A DNA stretch of 64,000 nucleotides. Origin: Myxococcus llanfairpwllgwyngyllgogerychwyrndrobwllllantysiliogogogochensis (GTDB taxonomy: Bacteria > Myxococcota > Myxococcia > Myxococcales > Myxococcaceae). Within the stretch, counting starts at the first letter, position 1. Each line of letters opens with the position of its first letter. Where the stretch lies: the NCBI RefSeq assembly GCF_006636215.1, contig NZ_VIFM01000016.1, forward strand, positions 1 to 64,000. Reading direction: 5' to 3'. Under the pieces are notes generated by a model. That model had not been told where the DNA came from. It was given only the letters and a program-made list of their open reading frames with translations, and did no database searches. This document shows, one piece after another, positions 52,780 to 60,713 of this stretch. The translations under genes were made by a program, and so were the position numbers.

Positions 52780-53664
52780 TCAGGCCGGGAACACCGCCAG
52801 CTCCAGCCGCCCCAGACGCTCCGGGTCGAAGATGGATTCGAGGGCGAGGACCTTCCCGTCGCTGATGGTGAAGACGAGGACAGAGAGCAGCCGTCCTCCC
52901 GGAGCCACGATGAGTCCGACCTTTCCGTTGATGAGCCCCAGTTGAGCGAAGCCGCCCCGGGCCGCGTTGATCTGCGCCTGCCGGGCAACCTCTCTCGCCC
53001 CGCGAGCCTCCCTCGGTGCTCCCGCGGGCAGGACCCGCGCATCCGTGCGCGCGACGATTTCGGGGTCCAGCACGGCGAGCAGCGCGTCGAGGTCTCCACT
53101 GCGCGCGGCGGAGAGAAAGGCGGCGACGACGTCTCGCTGCGCGGTGAGGCCCGCCTCCGGTGACAGGGCCGCGCCGTGTACGCGACGACGCGCGCGGCTG
53201 GCGAGCTGCCGGGTCGCCGTCGCATTGCGCCCGACGATGGGCGCTATCTCGTCGAACGTCAGGGAGAACATGTCGTGCAGCACGAAGGCGATGCGCTCGG
53301 GAGGACTCAGGGCTTCGAGCACCACGAGCAGCGCGAACCCCACCGAGTCCGCCATGAGCGACTCCTGCTCGGGGTTGCCGCTGGCCGCGTGACTGGCGAG
53401 CAGCTCCACGCCCTTGCTTTCCGCAGGCTCCTCACGGCGCGACTCGCGTGAGCGCAACTGGTCCAGGCACACGCGCGAGACGACCGTGGTCAGCCAGCCC
53501 CGCAGGTTCGCGACGTCACCGGTGTCCGCCCGGCTGAAGTGCAACCAGGACTCCTGGACGGCGTCCTCCGCGTCGCTGAGTGAACCCAGCATCCGATAGG
53601 CCACGGCTCGCAAGTGGACCCGGTGTGCCTCGAAGCCCTCGGCCCGCAGATTCTTTTCGTCCAC
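52780..53664 (-). CDS. ECF41-type (SigJ-like) sigma factor
   Basis: A 294-residue extracytoplasmic-function sigma factor. Region 2 has LRAVAYRMLGSLSDAEDAVQ and the region around LRGWLTTVVSRVCLDQLRSR; region 4 has LSPPERIAFVLHDMFSLTFD then RNATATRQLASRARRR. A SnoaL-like C-terminal domain of about 110 residues follows, as in ECF41 sigma factors, where it regulates activity in place of an anti-sigma. The GTG at 53664 starts the protein. The neighbour is an AhpD-like (carboxymuconolactone decarboxylase) gene, the classical ECF41 partner, and its promoter matches the ECF41 consensus. Confidence 0.93.
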   Translation of the reverse strand: MDEKNLRAEGFEAHRVHLRAVAYRMLGSLSDAEDAVQESWLHFSRADTGDVANLRGWLTTVVSRVCLDQLRSRESRREEPAESKGVELLASHAASGNPEQESLMADSVGFALLVVLEALSPPERIAFVLHDMFSLTFDEIAPIVGRNATATRQLASRARRRVHGAALSPEAGLTAQRDVVAAFLSAARSGDLDALLAVLDPEIVARTDARVLPAGAPREARGAREVARQAQINAARGGFAQLGLINGKVGLIVAPGGRLLSVLVFTISDGKVLALESIFDPERLGRLELAVFPA

Positions 53665-53665
53665 C

Positions 53666-53692
53666 GGTCACACTCTTTCGCTGAGGTCCGTC
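53666..53692 (+). promoter_or_regulatory. ECF41 promoter upstream of the AhpD-like gene
   Basis: GGTCACA (53666-53672), exactly 16 bp, then CGTC (53689-53692). The ECF41 consensus I know is TGTCACA with a spacer of about 16-17 bp and CGTC. It lies between the sigma gene and the AhpD-like gene, directed at the latter, with a leader of about 90 nt. Confidence 0.78.
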
Positions 53693-53790
53693 ACCGCGGC
53701 GCCGAACGTAACGCAGCCGGAATGACACGCACGCGGATGTTCGGTCCACCCATCAGCCAGGGCCCTGGAGGCCCTTGGAGCGTCCTCACC

Positions 53791-54252
53791 ATGAACTCCC
53801 GCATGAAGAACCCCGCGATGGTCGTCCCCGAGGCCATGAACGCCCTGCAGGCCCTGGCGGCGGCCACCCACAAGGGCGGCGTGCCGCAGAAGACGCTCGA
53901 CCTGGTCCACCTGCGCGCCAGTCAAATCAACGGCTGCGGCGTCTGCGTGGACATGCACCCGCGCATGGCCAAGAAGGCCGGGGAAACCGATGACCGCCTC
54001 TTCGCGGTGGCCGCCTGGCGCGACACGACCTACTTCACCGACGCCGAACGCGCCGCGCTGGCACTCACCGAGTGCGTCACCCGGCTCAGCGACCGCTCGG
54101 ACCCCGTCCCCGACGACGTCTGGAAGGAAGCGGCCCGGCACTACGACGAGACGGCCCTGGGGACCCTGGTGATGTCCATTGGCCTGGTCAACCTCTGGAA
54201 CCGGCTCAACGCGACGACGCGGCAGGTGGCCAACCCCCACGCCCGCTGGTAG
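53791..54252 (+). CDS. AhpD-like/carboxymuconolactone decarboxylase protein
   Basis: A 153-residue protein of the AhpD/CMD family with the Cys49-Gly-Val-Cys52 redox pair in SQINGCGVCVDMH and the following His. The helix LVHLRASQ and a C-terminal LGTLVMSIGLVNLWNRLN are typical. It probably reduces peroxide or acts on small organics. ATG 53791 gives the typical family length; upstream in-frame starts have no good site. Its ECF41-type promoter and the divergent sigma gene argue for regulation by that factor. Confidence 0.9.
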   Translation: MNSRMKNPAMVVPEAMNALQALAAATHKGGVPQKTLDLVHLRASQINGCGVCVDMHPRMAKKAGETDDRLFAVAAWRDTTYFTDAERAALALTECVTRLSDRSDPVPDDVWKEAARHYDETALGTLVMSIGLVNLWNRLNATTRQVANPHARW

Positions 54253-54292
54253 CGCGGCGTCGGCTCGCCGCGCTCCCGGTGGAATCCGAGGT

Positions 54293-55768
54293 TCAGGAGG
54301 CGACCAGGACCTCGGAGAGCGCGGCGCGGACTCGCTTCAGCAAGTCGGCGTGCTCCAGGGGCGCGCGCAGACTTCTCGCCGACACCGTCAACGTCGAGAG
54401 GTCGAGCCTCCGGTCTGGCGGAACGGAGAGCTGGTCCGACAGCCGCCTCAGCGCGGGACCGAAGTAGTAGCCCACGCGCGTAGAGAAGACGCTCGTGGGG
54501 GTTGCCTGGCGCGCGTTGCGCTGACAGCCGAGCATGAGCTGATAGGACATGATCCGCTTGGGACCGGTCGGGCGCGGCCCCAGGGTGAGCAGCACCTGCT
54601 CACCCCGCGCGTTCGGCGAGGCGAACCTGACCTCGAACTCGATGGCCTTGGCCTTGGTCATCAGCCTGTCGAACGCCAGGCATGCGGAGCCGGGCTTTCC
54701 GCCTGGGGGCGGACGGTAGTTCCTGGCGCCCTCCATCTTCGCCTTGTCGGCATGCTCCGGGGGGATCAAGGCCTTCGTGAGGTTGGCGCCGTTGAAGATG
54801 GCGCCCTTGAGGTTGCACGACAGGAACCTCGCGTGGCGGAGGTCGGCCTGGGTGAAGTCGCAGTCACGCAGGTCGCACTCCTCGAACTCGACCCGGAACA
54901 GCTTCGCGCCCTTGAACGAGGAGCCCTTCAGGTTCCAACCCTGGAGGGTCGTCGCTTCCGTCCACGGAGGAGAACGCGTGAGCCGGGCCTCCGTGAAGTC
55001 ACTCTTCAGGGCCTTCACGCCGCTCACGAAGCCGGCCTCCACGAAGTTCGTCCGCCGGAACGACGAGCCACTCACGTCGTGGACATCCAAGGAGGCCGAG
55101 GCCCAGAACGAAGCCTTCAGCCGCGCACCGGAGAAGTCACCCTTGCGCCGGGCGACCAGGGGCTGCTTCACCAGCTTCGGCTTCTTCGCCGACACCTTCT
55201 TCTTCGGGGGCAGTTGCTTTTCTATCCAGGCATCGTAGGCCGTCGTTCCGAAGATGTGCCCCTCCACGAGGTGCTGGAGGTACTTCTCATCCGTCACTTC
55301 CACCGAGACGTCGAAGTGATGAAGACGCGCCCAGGCGGCGTCCAGGAAGAGCCCCTTCCCCTTCTGCTCGAGAGGGGAAATCTCGTCGATGATCTTCTGC
55401 AGCCGCCCTTCGCCGACCGCGTTGTGCCGCGCGAGGAGGCGAGAGCGCGCCACGAAGCGCGGCGTGTGTTCGGCGTGCCACGCGGCTTCCCAGACAGGGG
55501 GGCCGCCCAGCTCCGCATGAAGGGGCGACTGCGCCTTGCTTGATTTCTTCGCCAGGGCGACCCGTTCCCTCGCCACGGCCTTCGGCAAGCCCCTCACCAG
55601 AAACGCGGTAGGGTCAGCGCGTCTCTTCGCGTCCAGGAGCAGCATCAAGCCGAAGGCGCGGCCTGAAGCGTAGTCCGTGAAGCCGCCACCAAAGCCGGTC
55701 AGACAGTGCAGGGTGACTTCCCGCCCCGCTGTCTTCCCCACCCGCACATAGTACGTATCCGTGGACAC
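54293..55768 (-). CDS. Pentapeptide-repeat protein with unknown flanking domains
   Basis: A 491-residue protein. The N-terminal 200 residues are unknown and end in a Lys/Pro-rich linker (QLPPKKKVSAKKPKLVKQ). Residues about 210-335 are pentapeptide repeats (A/C-D/N-L/F-x-x), for example GDFSGARLKASF and FEECDLRDCDFTQADLRHAR, NLKGAIFNGANLTKAL. The last 150 residues form a beta-rich domain of unknown type. Pentapeptide helices often mimic DNA or bind partners. GTG 55768 has GGAGG 5 nt upstream. It stands alone, upstream of the OYE gene on the other side. Confidence 0.82.
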   Translation of the reverse strand: MSTDTYYVRVGKTAGREVTLHCLTGFGGGFTDYASGRAFGLMLLLDAKRRADPTAFLVRGLPKAVARERVALAKKSSKAQSPLHAELGGPPVWEAAWHAEHTPRFVARSRLLARHNAVGEGRLQKIIDEISPLEQKGKGLFLDAAWARLHHFDVSVEVTDEKYLQHLVEGHIFGTTAYDAWIEKQLPPKKKVSAKKPKLVKQPLVARRKGDFSGARLKASFWASASLDVHDVSGSSFRRTNFVEAGFVSGVKALKSDFTEARLTRSPPWTEATTLQGWNLKGSSFKGAKLFRVEFEECDLRDCDFTQADLRHARFLSCNLKGAIFNGANLTKALIPPEHADKAKMEGARNYRPPPGGKPGSACLAFDRLMTKAKAIEFEVRFASPNARGEQVLLTLGPRPTGPKRIMSYQLMLGCQRNARQATPTSVFSTRVGYYFGPALRRLSDQLSVPPDRRLDLSTLTVSARSLRAPLEHADLLKRVRAALSEVLVAS

Positions 55769-55915
55769 GAGGTCCTCCGCTCGAGGCTGCTGTCAGCAAC
55801 GGCCCTCATCTGCCCACGGAATGTCAGCGACACAAAGCGGTATCTCCGATGTATGTGCCATTCAGCAACCGGTGCCATGATGACGCGGGGCCTTGTCCGG
55901 GCCGTGGGCTCGCCA

Positions 55916-56971
55916 TCAGCCGAGCGCGGGGTAGTCCACGTAGCCTTCCGCGCCCGGTGTGTAGAGCCGCTGGAAGTCAGGGGCCGCGAGTTCGGCATCG
56001 CCCTTCATCCGTGCGACGAGGTCAGGGTTGGCGATGAAGGGCCGGCCGAAGGCAATCAAGTCGGCGCGTCCCGCGTCGAGCGCGGCCTGCGCGCGGTCAC
56101 GGGTGAAGCCCCCGTTGAGGATGATGGGCCCGCCGAAGGAACGTCGGATGGCGTCCGCCGTCGCGGTGAACCCCTTCTCCACGCTCGCGATGAGGTGAAC
56201 GTAGACCAGGCCGCGCAGCTCCCGCGCCAGCACCGTGTACTGCTCCTGGACACCCTCGTGGGCGGGCAGGTCGTTGTAGGTGCTGTAGGGCGAGAGCCGG
56301 ATGGCCACGCGCTCCGCGCCGATGGCCTCGGACACCGCCCGCACCACCTCCACGACGAAGCGGGCGCGGTTCTCCGCGCTGCCACCGTAGGCATCCTCGC
56401 GACGGTTGGTGTGCGGGTGGAGGAACTGCTCCAGCAGGTAGCCATTGGCGCCATGGAACTCGACGCCGTCGAAGCCCGCCGCGATGGCATTGCGCGCCGC
56501 CTGGACCAGCTCGTCGCGAGTCGCGCGGAGGTCCGCCTCGCTCATCGCCTCCGGGGACGGATACGGCTGCAGGCCCGCCTGGTCCGTGTACATGGTGCCC
56601 TCGGGACGCACGGAACTCGGCGCGAGGATGCGGGCGTTCGCCGGGAGGTTGTGCGGATGCGCGATGCGCCCCACGTGCATGAGCTGGGCGAAGATGCGCC
56701 CGCCCGCCTCGTGGACGCTCCGGGTGATGGCGCGCCACCCGTCGACCTGCTCCGGAGTGAAGAGGCCCGGGATGCGGGCATAGCCCAGCGCGTTCGGAGA
56801 CGGCGCGATGCCCTCGGTGATGATGAGCCCGGCGGAGGCACGCTGCGTGTAGTACTCGCGCATCAGCGCGTTGGGCAGCGCGCTCGGCGCCCGGCTGCGA
56901 GTCATTGGCGCCATCACGACGCGGTTGGCGAGTTCGGTGGGGCCCAGACGGTAGGAAGAAAAGAGGTTCAT
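55916..56971 (-). CDS. Old yellow enzyme-type alkene reductase
   Basis: A 351-residue FMN-dependent ene-reductase (NemA/XenB type). Conserved blocks: NRVVMAPMTRSRA, the substrate His/Asn pair FDGVEFHGANGYL with HPHTNRREDAYGGSAENR, and GRPFIANPDLVAR at the FMN phosphate site. It reduces activated alkenes or nitro compounds with NAD(P)H. ATG 56971 has AAGGAG 7 nt upstream. It diverges from a LysR regulator over 89 bp with inverted repeats, a common OYE/LysR arrangement. Confidence 0.93.
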   Translation of the reverse strand: MNLFSSYRLGPTELANRVVMAPMTRSRAPSALPNALMREYYTQRASAGLIITEGIAPSPNALGYARIPGLFTPEQVDGWRAITRSVHEAGGRIFAQLMHVGRIAHPHNLPANARILAPSSVRPEGTMYTDQAGLQPYPSPEAMSEADLRATRDELVQAARNAIAAGFDGVEFHGANGYLLEQFLHPHTNRREDAYGGSAENRARFVVEVVRAVSEAIGAERVAIRLSPYSTYNDLPAHEGVQEQYTVLARELRGLVYVHLIASVEKGFTATADAIRRSFGGPIILNGGFTRDRAQAALDAGRADLIAFGRPFIANPDLVARMKGDAELAAPDFQRLYTPGAEGYVDYPALG

Positions 56972-57020
56972 GAGTCCGCTCCTTGGCGGGGTGACGCCAG
57001 GGAATGTGCTCTCGTGGGGC

Positions 57021-57041
57021 ATTGTGGCCAATCGAATGATT
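57021..57041. promoter_or_regulatory. Inverted repeats in the OYE/LysR divergent region
   Basis: ATTGTGGCCAAT (57021-57032) and AATCGAATGATT (57030-57041) are two overlapping short inverted repeats in the 89-bp gap between the OYE and LysR genes. AT-rich and placed close to the LysR start, they fit a LysR-type recognition site, though the match is modest. Confidence 0.4.
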
Positions 57042-57060
57042 TGGGAAGTACTGTCCGGCC

Positions 57061-57987
57061 ATGCGGACAATCCGTCAGGCGGACCCCAACGCCGTCATCG
57101 CGTTCCTGGAGGTCGCCGAGCAGGGCAGCTTCCGGGGCGCCGCGCGCAAGCTGGGTATCCCCAAGTCGACGCTCAGCCAGCGGGTGGCGGGGTTGGAGGA
57201 GCACCTCGGCGCGCGGCTCTTCGCGCGGACCACGCGCAGCCTGACGCTCACCGACATTGGCGCCAGCTACCAGCGCGAGGTCGCCCCGGCCATCGCCGCC
57301 TTGCGCGACGCCGAGTCCGTGGTCGGCAAGCTCCAGGCCCATCCGAGCGGGCGCCTGCGAATGACGATGCCCTTCGAGCTGGGGCAGAACGTGCTCGACA
57401 CCCTGCTCGCCGTCTACGCCTCCCGCTATCCCGAGGTGAAGCTGGAAGCGGACCTCACCGACCGGCGCGTGAATCTGGTCGAGGAGGGCTACGACATCGC
57501 GGTCCGCGCAGGCACCCTGGACGACTCACGCCTCATCGCCCGGCGCCTGGGCGCGCCTCAGCAGATAGGGGTGTTCGCGAGCCCCTCATACCTGCGTCGC
57601 GCGGGCACGCCCAAGGAGCCTCGGGAGCTCGTGAAGCACCGCTGCCTGGCGATGACCGGCTCCAATACGCCGACGACGTGGACCTTCCGGGGAGACAAGA
57701 AGCCGCTCTCCGTGTCCATCGTCCCGAGCGTCGCGGTCAACAGCTTCCGGGTGCTGGTCGCCCTGGCCGTAGCCGACGTGGGCCTCGCGCGACTCTCCCA
57801 GATTCACTCCGCCGAGGCGGTGGCCGCCGGAACACTCCGTGAAGTGCTCCAGCGCTTCGCGCCACCTCCCGTGCCCCTCTTCGCCGTGTACCCGAGCGCC
57901 CGTCACGTGTCGCCGGCCGTGCGCGCGCTGCTGGAGCTGCTCACCGAGCACTTCCAGTCCCATCCCTGGTCGCCGGCCTCGCGATGA
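57061..57987 (+). CDS. LysR-family regulator, probable OYE regulator
   Basis: A 308-residue LysR regulator with the N-terminal winged helix ([20 protein letters not shown], then [19 protein letters not shown]) and a periplasmic-binding-like effector domain ([11 protein letters not shown]). It diverges from the alkene reductase, the usual pairing in which the regulator controls an OYE or other redox enzyme. ATG 57061 directly starts the HTH region. Confidence 0.93.
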   Translation: MRTIRQADPNAVIAFLEVAEQGSFRGAARKLGIPKSTLSQRVAGLEEHLGARLFARTTRSLTLTDIGASYQREVAPAIAALRDAESVVGKLQAHPSGRLRMTMPFELGQNVLDTLLAVYASRYPEVKLEADLTDRRVNLVEEGYDIAVRAGTLDDSRLIARRLGAPQQIGVFASPSYLRRAGTPKEPRELVKHRCLAMTGSNTPTTWTFRGDKKPLSVSIVPSVAVNSFRVLVALAVADVGLARLSQIHSAEAVAAGTLREVLQRFAPPPVPLFAVYPSARHVSPAVRALLELLTEHFQSHPWSPASR

Positions 57988-58152
57988 CCCATGGGGTCGT
58001 GTGACTTCACGCTCGCCGGGATGCGCTGAGTCTCCTCACGCCTCCAGGCACGGCCAGGGGCACCAGCAACCCCATGACAGCAACAACGGAAGATGTCTTT
58101 TCGAGGTGCAGGGTCACTTCCTCCGAGGGAGGGTAACCGAGCACGACAAGGT

Positions 58153-59070
58153 CTACTCCCGCCTCCGCGCGACCTCGGGCACCAGCCCCAATGCCTTCGA
58201 GGTGGCCTGGGCCTCGGCGAGCAGCCACGTCTTGAACGCGACGACGTCCCTCCGGCTCGACAGCGGCCGGGGGTGGACCAGCCAGTAGCCGAAATCGTTG
58301 GGCAGCACCGTCGCGAAGGGCCGCACCAGCCGCCCCGCCTTCAGGTCATCCGCGGCGAGCAGCAATCGCCCGAGCGCCACGCCATCACCCTGCCGTGCGG
58401 CCTGAAGCACCAGCCCGGCATCGTTGAACGCGAAGCCCTTCCCGGTGTCCACGCCGTCAACGCCAGCGGCATCCAGCCAGCGGCGCCACCCGTCCTTCGG
58501 CGTGTCATGGAGGAGGCGCACCTTCCCCAGGTCCGACGGCGCGCGCAGCTTCCTGGCGAGGGCCGGGCTGCACACGGGCGCGAGCACCTCCGGCGCGAGT
58601 TGCTCCGCCTTCAGTCCCGTCCACCGTCCCAGCCCGGAGCGGATGCCCACGTCGAAGCGGTCGTCGAGGAAGTCCCACAGCTCGGACGCGCTGCTCAGGT
58701 GAAGCTCGAGGTCGGGATGGAGCCGGCGAAACCCCTCCAGGCGCGGCAGGAGCCAGGACGAAGCGAACGAGGGCAGCACGGTGAGCCGCAGGGGCCCCTG
58801 CTCCGCCTCGTACAGGCGCGTGGTCGCCTCCGACAGTCGCTCGAATACGGGCGTCAGCTCGCGCAGGTACGCCTTGCCCTTCGTCGTCAACGTCAGCGCA
58901 TGTCCCCGGCGCTCGAAGAGGGAGACGCCGAGCCAGTCCTCCAGTTGGCGCACCTGGTGGCTGATGGCCGCCTGGGTGACACGCAACTCCGTGGCGGCGC
59001 GGGTGAAGCTCAGGTGCCGCGCCCCGGCCTCGAAGGCACGAAGGGCGCCGAGCGGTGGAATGCGGCGCAT
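58153..59070 (-). CDS. LysR-family regulator, GcvA-like
   Basis: A 305-residue LysR protein resembling GcvA/AmpR: RRIPPLGALRAFEAGARHLS, then TELRVTQAAISHQVRQLEDW and the LFERRGHALTLTTKG stretch. The effector domain has SFASSWLLPRLEGF and FDVGIRSGLGRW. It diverges from the LysE-type transporter gene over 121 bp, with a T-N11-A inverted repeat close to its start, so it probably controls that exporter. ATG 59070 starts the HTH; the frame runs further upstream but is not coding. Confidence 0.92.
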   Translation of the reverse strand: MRRIPPLGALRAFEAGARHLSFTRAATELRVTQAAISHQVRQLEDWLGVSLFERRGHALTLTTKGKAYLRELTPVFERLSEATTRLYEAEQGPLRLTVLPSFASSWLLPRLEGFRRLHPDLELHLSSASELWDFLDDRFDVGIRSGLGRWTGLKAEQLAPEVLAPVCSPALARKLRAPSDLGKVRLLHDTPKDGWRRWLDAAGVDGVDTGKGFAFNDAGLVLQAARQGDGVALGRLLLAADDLKAGRLVRPFATVLPNDFGYWLVHPRPLSSRRDVVAFKTWLLAEAQATSKALGLVPEVARRRE

Positions 59071-59071
59071 G

Positions 59072-59094
59072 CTCGATGAGCTCCCTTTATCGAG
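59072..59094. promoter_or_regulatory. LysR-type T-N11-A site
   Basis: CTCGAT (59072-59077), 11 bp, then ATCGAG (59089-59094) form a perfect inverted repeat with the T-N11-A spacing of LysR recognition sites, in the gap between the divergent LysR and LysE genes. Confidence 0.65.
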
Positions 59095-59191
59095 CGCGCG
59101 AGGATAGCTCGCTGGGTGCCCGGCTCGAAATGGAGTTTGTGTCCCTGCTCGCGCCCCATCACCACCACGAGGGCGCGTGGGGGCTTTCGCC

Positions 59192-59797
59192 ATGATTCCC
59201 GCTGAAGTGTGGGTGATGTTCCTGGGCTACACCGTGCCGATGGTGTTCAGCCCCGGGCCCGGCAACACGGTGCTCGCCACCGCGGGCGGACGCTTCGGCA
59301 TCCGGGGCTCGCTGCCGTTCTGGACGGGCTTCGAAGCGGCCAATGTCGCCCTCTGCCTGCTCTACGGACTGGGGCTGGGCCGGGTGCTGCAAGGGATTCC
59401 CTCGCTGCACCACGTGCTGCGCTGGTGCGGCGTCGTGTACCTGCTCTACCTCGCGTGGGGCTTCTTCCGTGCCTCCAGCTCGCCCTCCGGAGCGGAGGAC
59501 GAACCGGAGCGGCTCGGCTTCGTCGACGGCCTCCTCACGGTGGCCCTCAACCCCAAGATTCACTCGATGGTCCTGGTGATGTTCTCCCAGTTCCTGAACC
59601 CGGCGGGAGCCCTGCTGTCGCAGGCCGCGCAGCTCACCGCGGCCTTCCTCGTCGTCTGCGTGGCGTGCCACTTCCCCTGGATTTACGGAGGGAAGCTCAT
59701 CCTGGGACGCTTCCGCTCCGAGCGCGCCCTGCGCATCCAGGGGTGGACGTTCGGCGCCTGCATGGTCGCCGTCGCCGCCTATGTGGCCGTCGCCTGA
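59192..59797 (+). CDS. LysE/RhtB-family amino-acid or metabolite exporter
   Basis: A 201-residue membrane protein with five to six helices. The signature FSPGPGNTVLATAGGRFGIR is the LysE/RhtB loop after helix one; NPKIHSMVLVMFSQFLNP is the second conserved block. It exports amino acids or related small molecules by proton exchange, by family. ATG 59192 starts the first helix; no strong ribosome site. It diverges from the LysR gene and probably is its target. Confidence 0.92.
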   Translation: MIPAEVWVMFLGYTVPMVFSPGPGNTVLATAGGRFGIRGSLPFWTGFEAANVALCLLYGLGLGRVLQGIPSLHHVLRWCGVVYLLYLAWGFFRASSSPSGAEDEPERLGFVDGLLTVALNPKIHSMVLVMFSQFLNPAGALLSQAAQLTAAFLVVCVACHFPWIYGGKLILGRFRSERALRIQGWTFGACMVAVAAYVAVA

Positions 59798-59801
59798 GTC
59801 G

Positions 59802-60578
59802 CTAATCCGACCAGGTCATCACCTCGATGTAGCGGACGGAGTCTCGCGTGTTGTTGACGGACGCCACCACGTAGCCGCCGATGTCCCCGGGGCCCGTGCG
59901 GCCGTACGAGTCATGCCACGACGCGACGTAGTAGCGGGCCCCGGTGCCCGCGTGCGCGCTCAGCCAGGCGAGCGCGCCATTGACCTCGGCCGCGCTCGGC
60001 GCCTGGCCGAAAATCGTCGAGCCGAGCTTCGCGCTCAGCTCCGCATACGTGACGGGTGCGAAGGTCGACGGCTGCGGACCGAAGTAGCCGTAGTAGGTCC
60101 ACATGAGCGTCGTCTGGTTCGCCACGCCCTCGTCACCCAACATGCCACCCTCCTGAATCCACGCGTTGCTCGCCAGCCGGCCGCTCGCGCCAAAAATCTG
60201 CGCGGGCGTCTGGGCCGGCGAGGCCACGTCCAGCGGTGACGTGGTCGCCGCCCCGTCATTCAGCTCGTGATAGCGGAACAGGTAGTCCCGGGCCGAGGTG
60301 TCGATGCCCGTGAGGAACGTGGGGCTGGCCACCTTGCCCGCGAGATAGGTGTACTCGGCGGCGTCCGTCTGTCCGTCGTCGGAGCTGAGGAACGACTCCA
60401 GCGCGGTCTTCATCTCCGAGCGAATCACCGTCGTCCCACCCGTGCTTCCACTCGCACGGGCCGCCGTCATCCGCGACTCGAACAAGGGGATGGAATAGGT
60501 GCTGCCCCACGCGAAGGCGACGGGGGAGGCGAGGGCTGACAACACACAGAGCGCGGCACGCAGCGAGGAGGGCTTCAT
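59802..60578 (-). CDS. Secreted protein, unknown function
   Basis: A 258-residue exported protein with a signal peptide (LRAALCVLSALASPVAFA, cleavage near AFA-WG). The mature part is rich in Ser/Thr/Ala/Tyr/Trp, with blocks GSTYSIPLFESRM, TYYGYFGPQPSTFAPVTYAE and YYVASWHDSYGRTGPGD; the last region may be a glycan or substrate surface. I do not recognise a family. It diverges from the beta-helix enzyme gene with a 135-bp AT-richer gap between them. The two may respond to the same polysaccharide. Cell-surface or extracellular location is likely. Confidence 0.72.
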   Translation of the reverse strand: MKPSSLRAALCVLSALASPVAFAWGSTYSIPLFESRMTAARASGSTGGTTVIRSEMKTALESFLSSDDGQTDAAEYTYLAGKVASPTFLTGIDTSARDYLFRYHELNDGAATTSPLDVASPAQTPAQIFGASGRLASNAWIQEGGMLGDEGVANQTTLMWTYYGYFGPQPSTFAPVTYAELSAKLGSTIFGQAPSAAEVNGALAWLSAHAGTGARYYVASWHDSYGRTGPGDIGGYVVASVNNTRDSVRYIEVMTWSD

Positions 60579-60713
60579 GGGTGTGGGACCTTTCTGGCCG
60601 TCCGGGCGCCGGACGGGCTAGAGCTGTTATCCGAGCATATCTGACTAGTCTTGGATAAATCCGTATCAGTGGTGCAACACCTGCCACGCGGACACCCAAG
60701 ACTGGAGTTGTTC

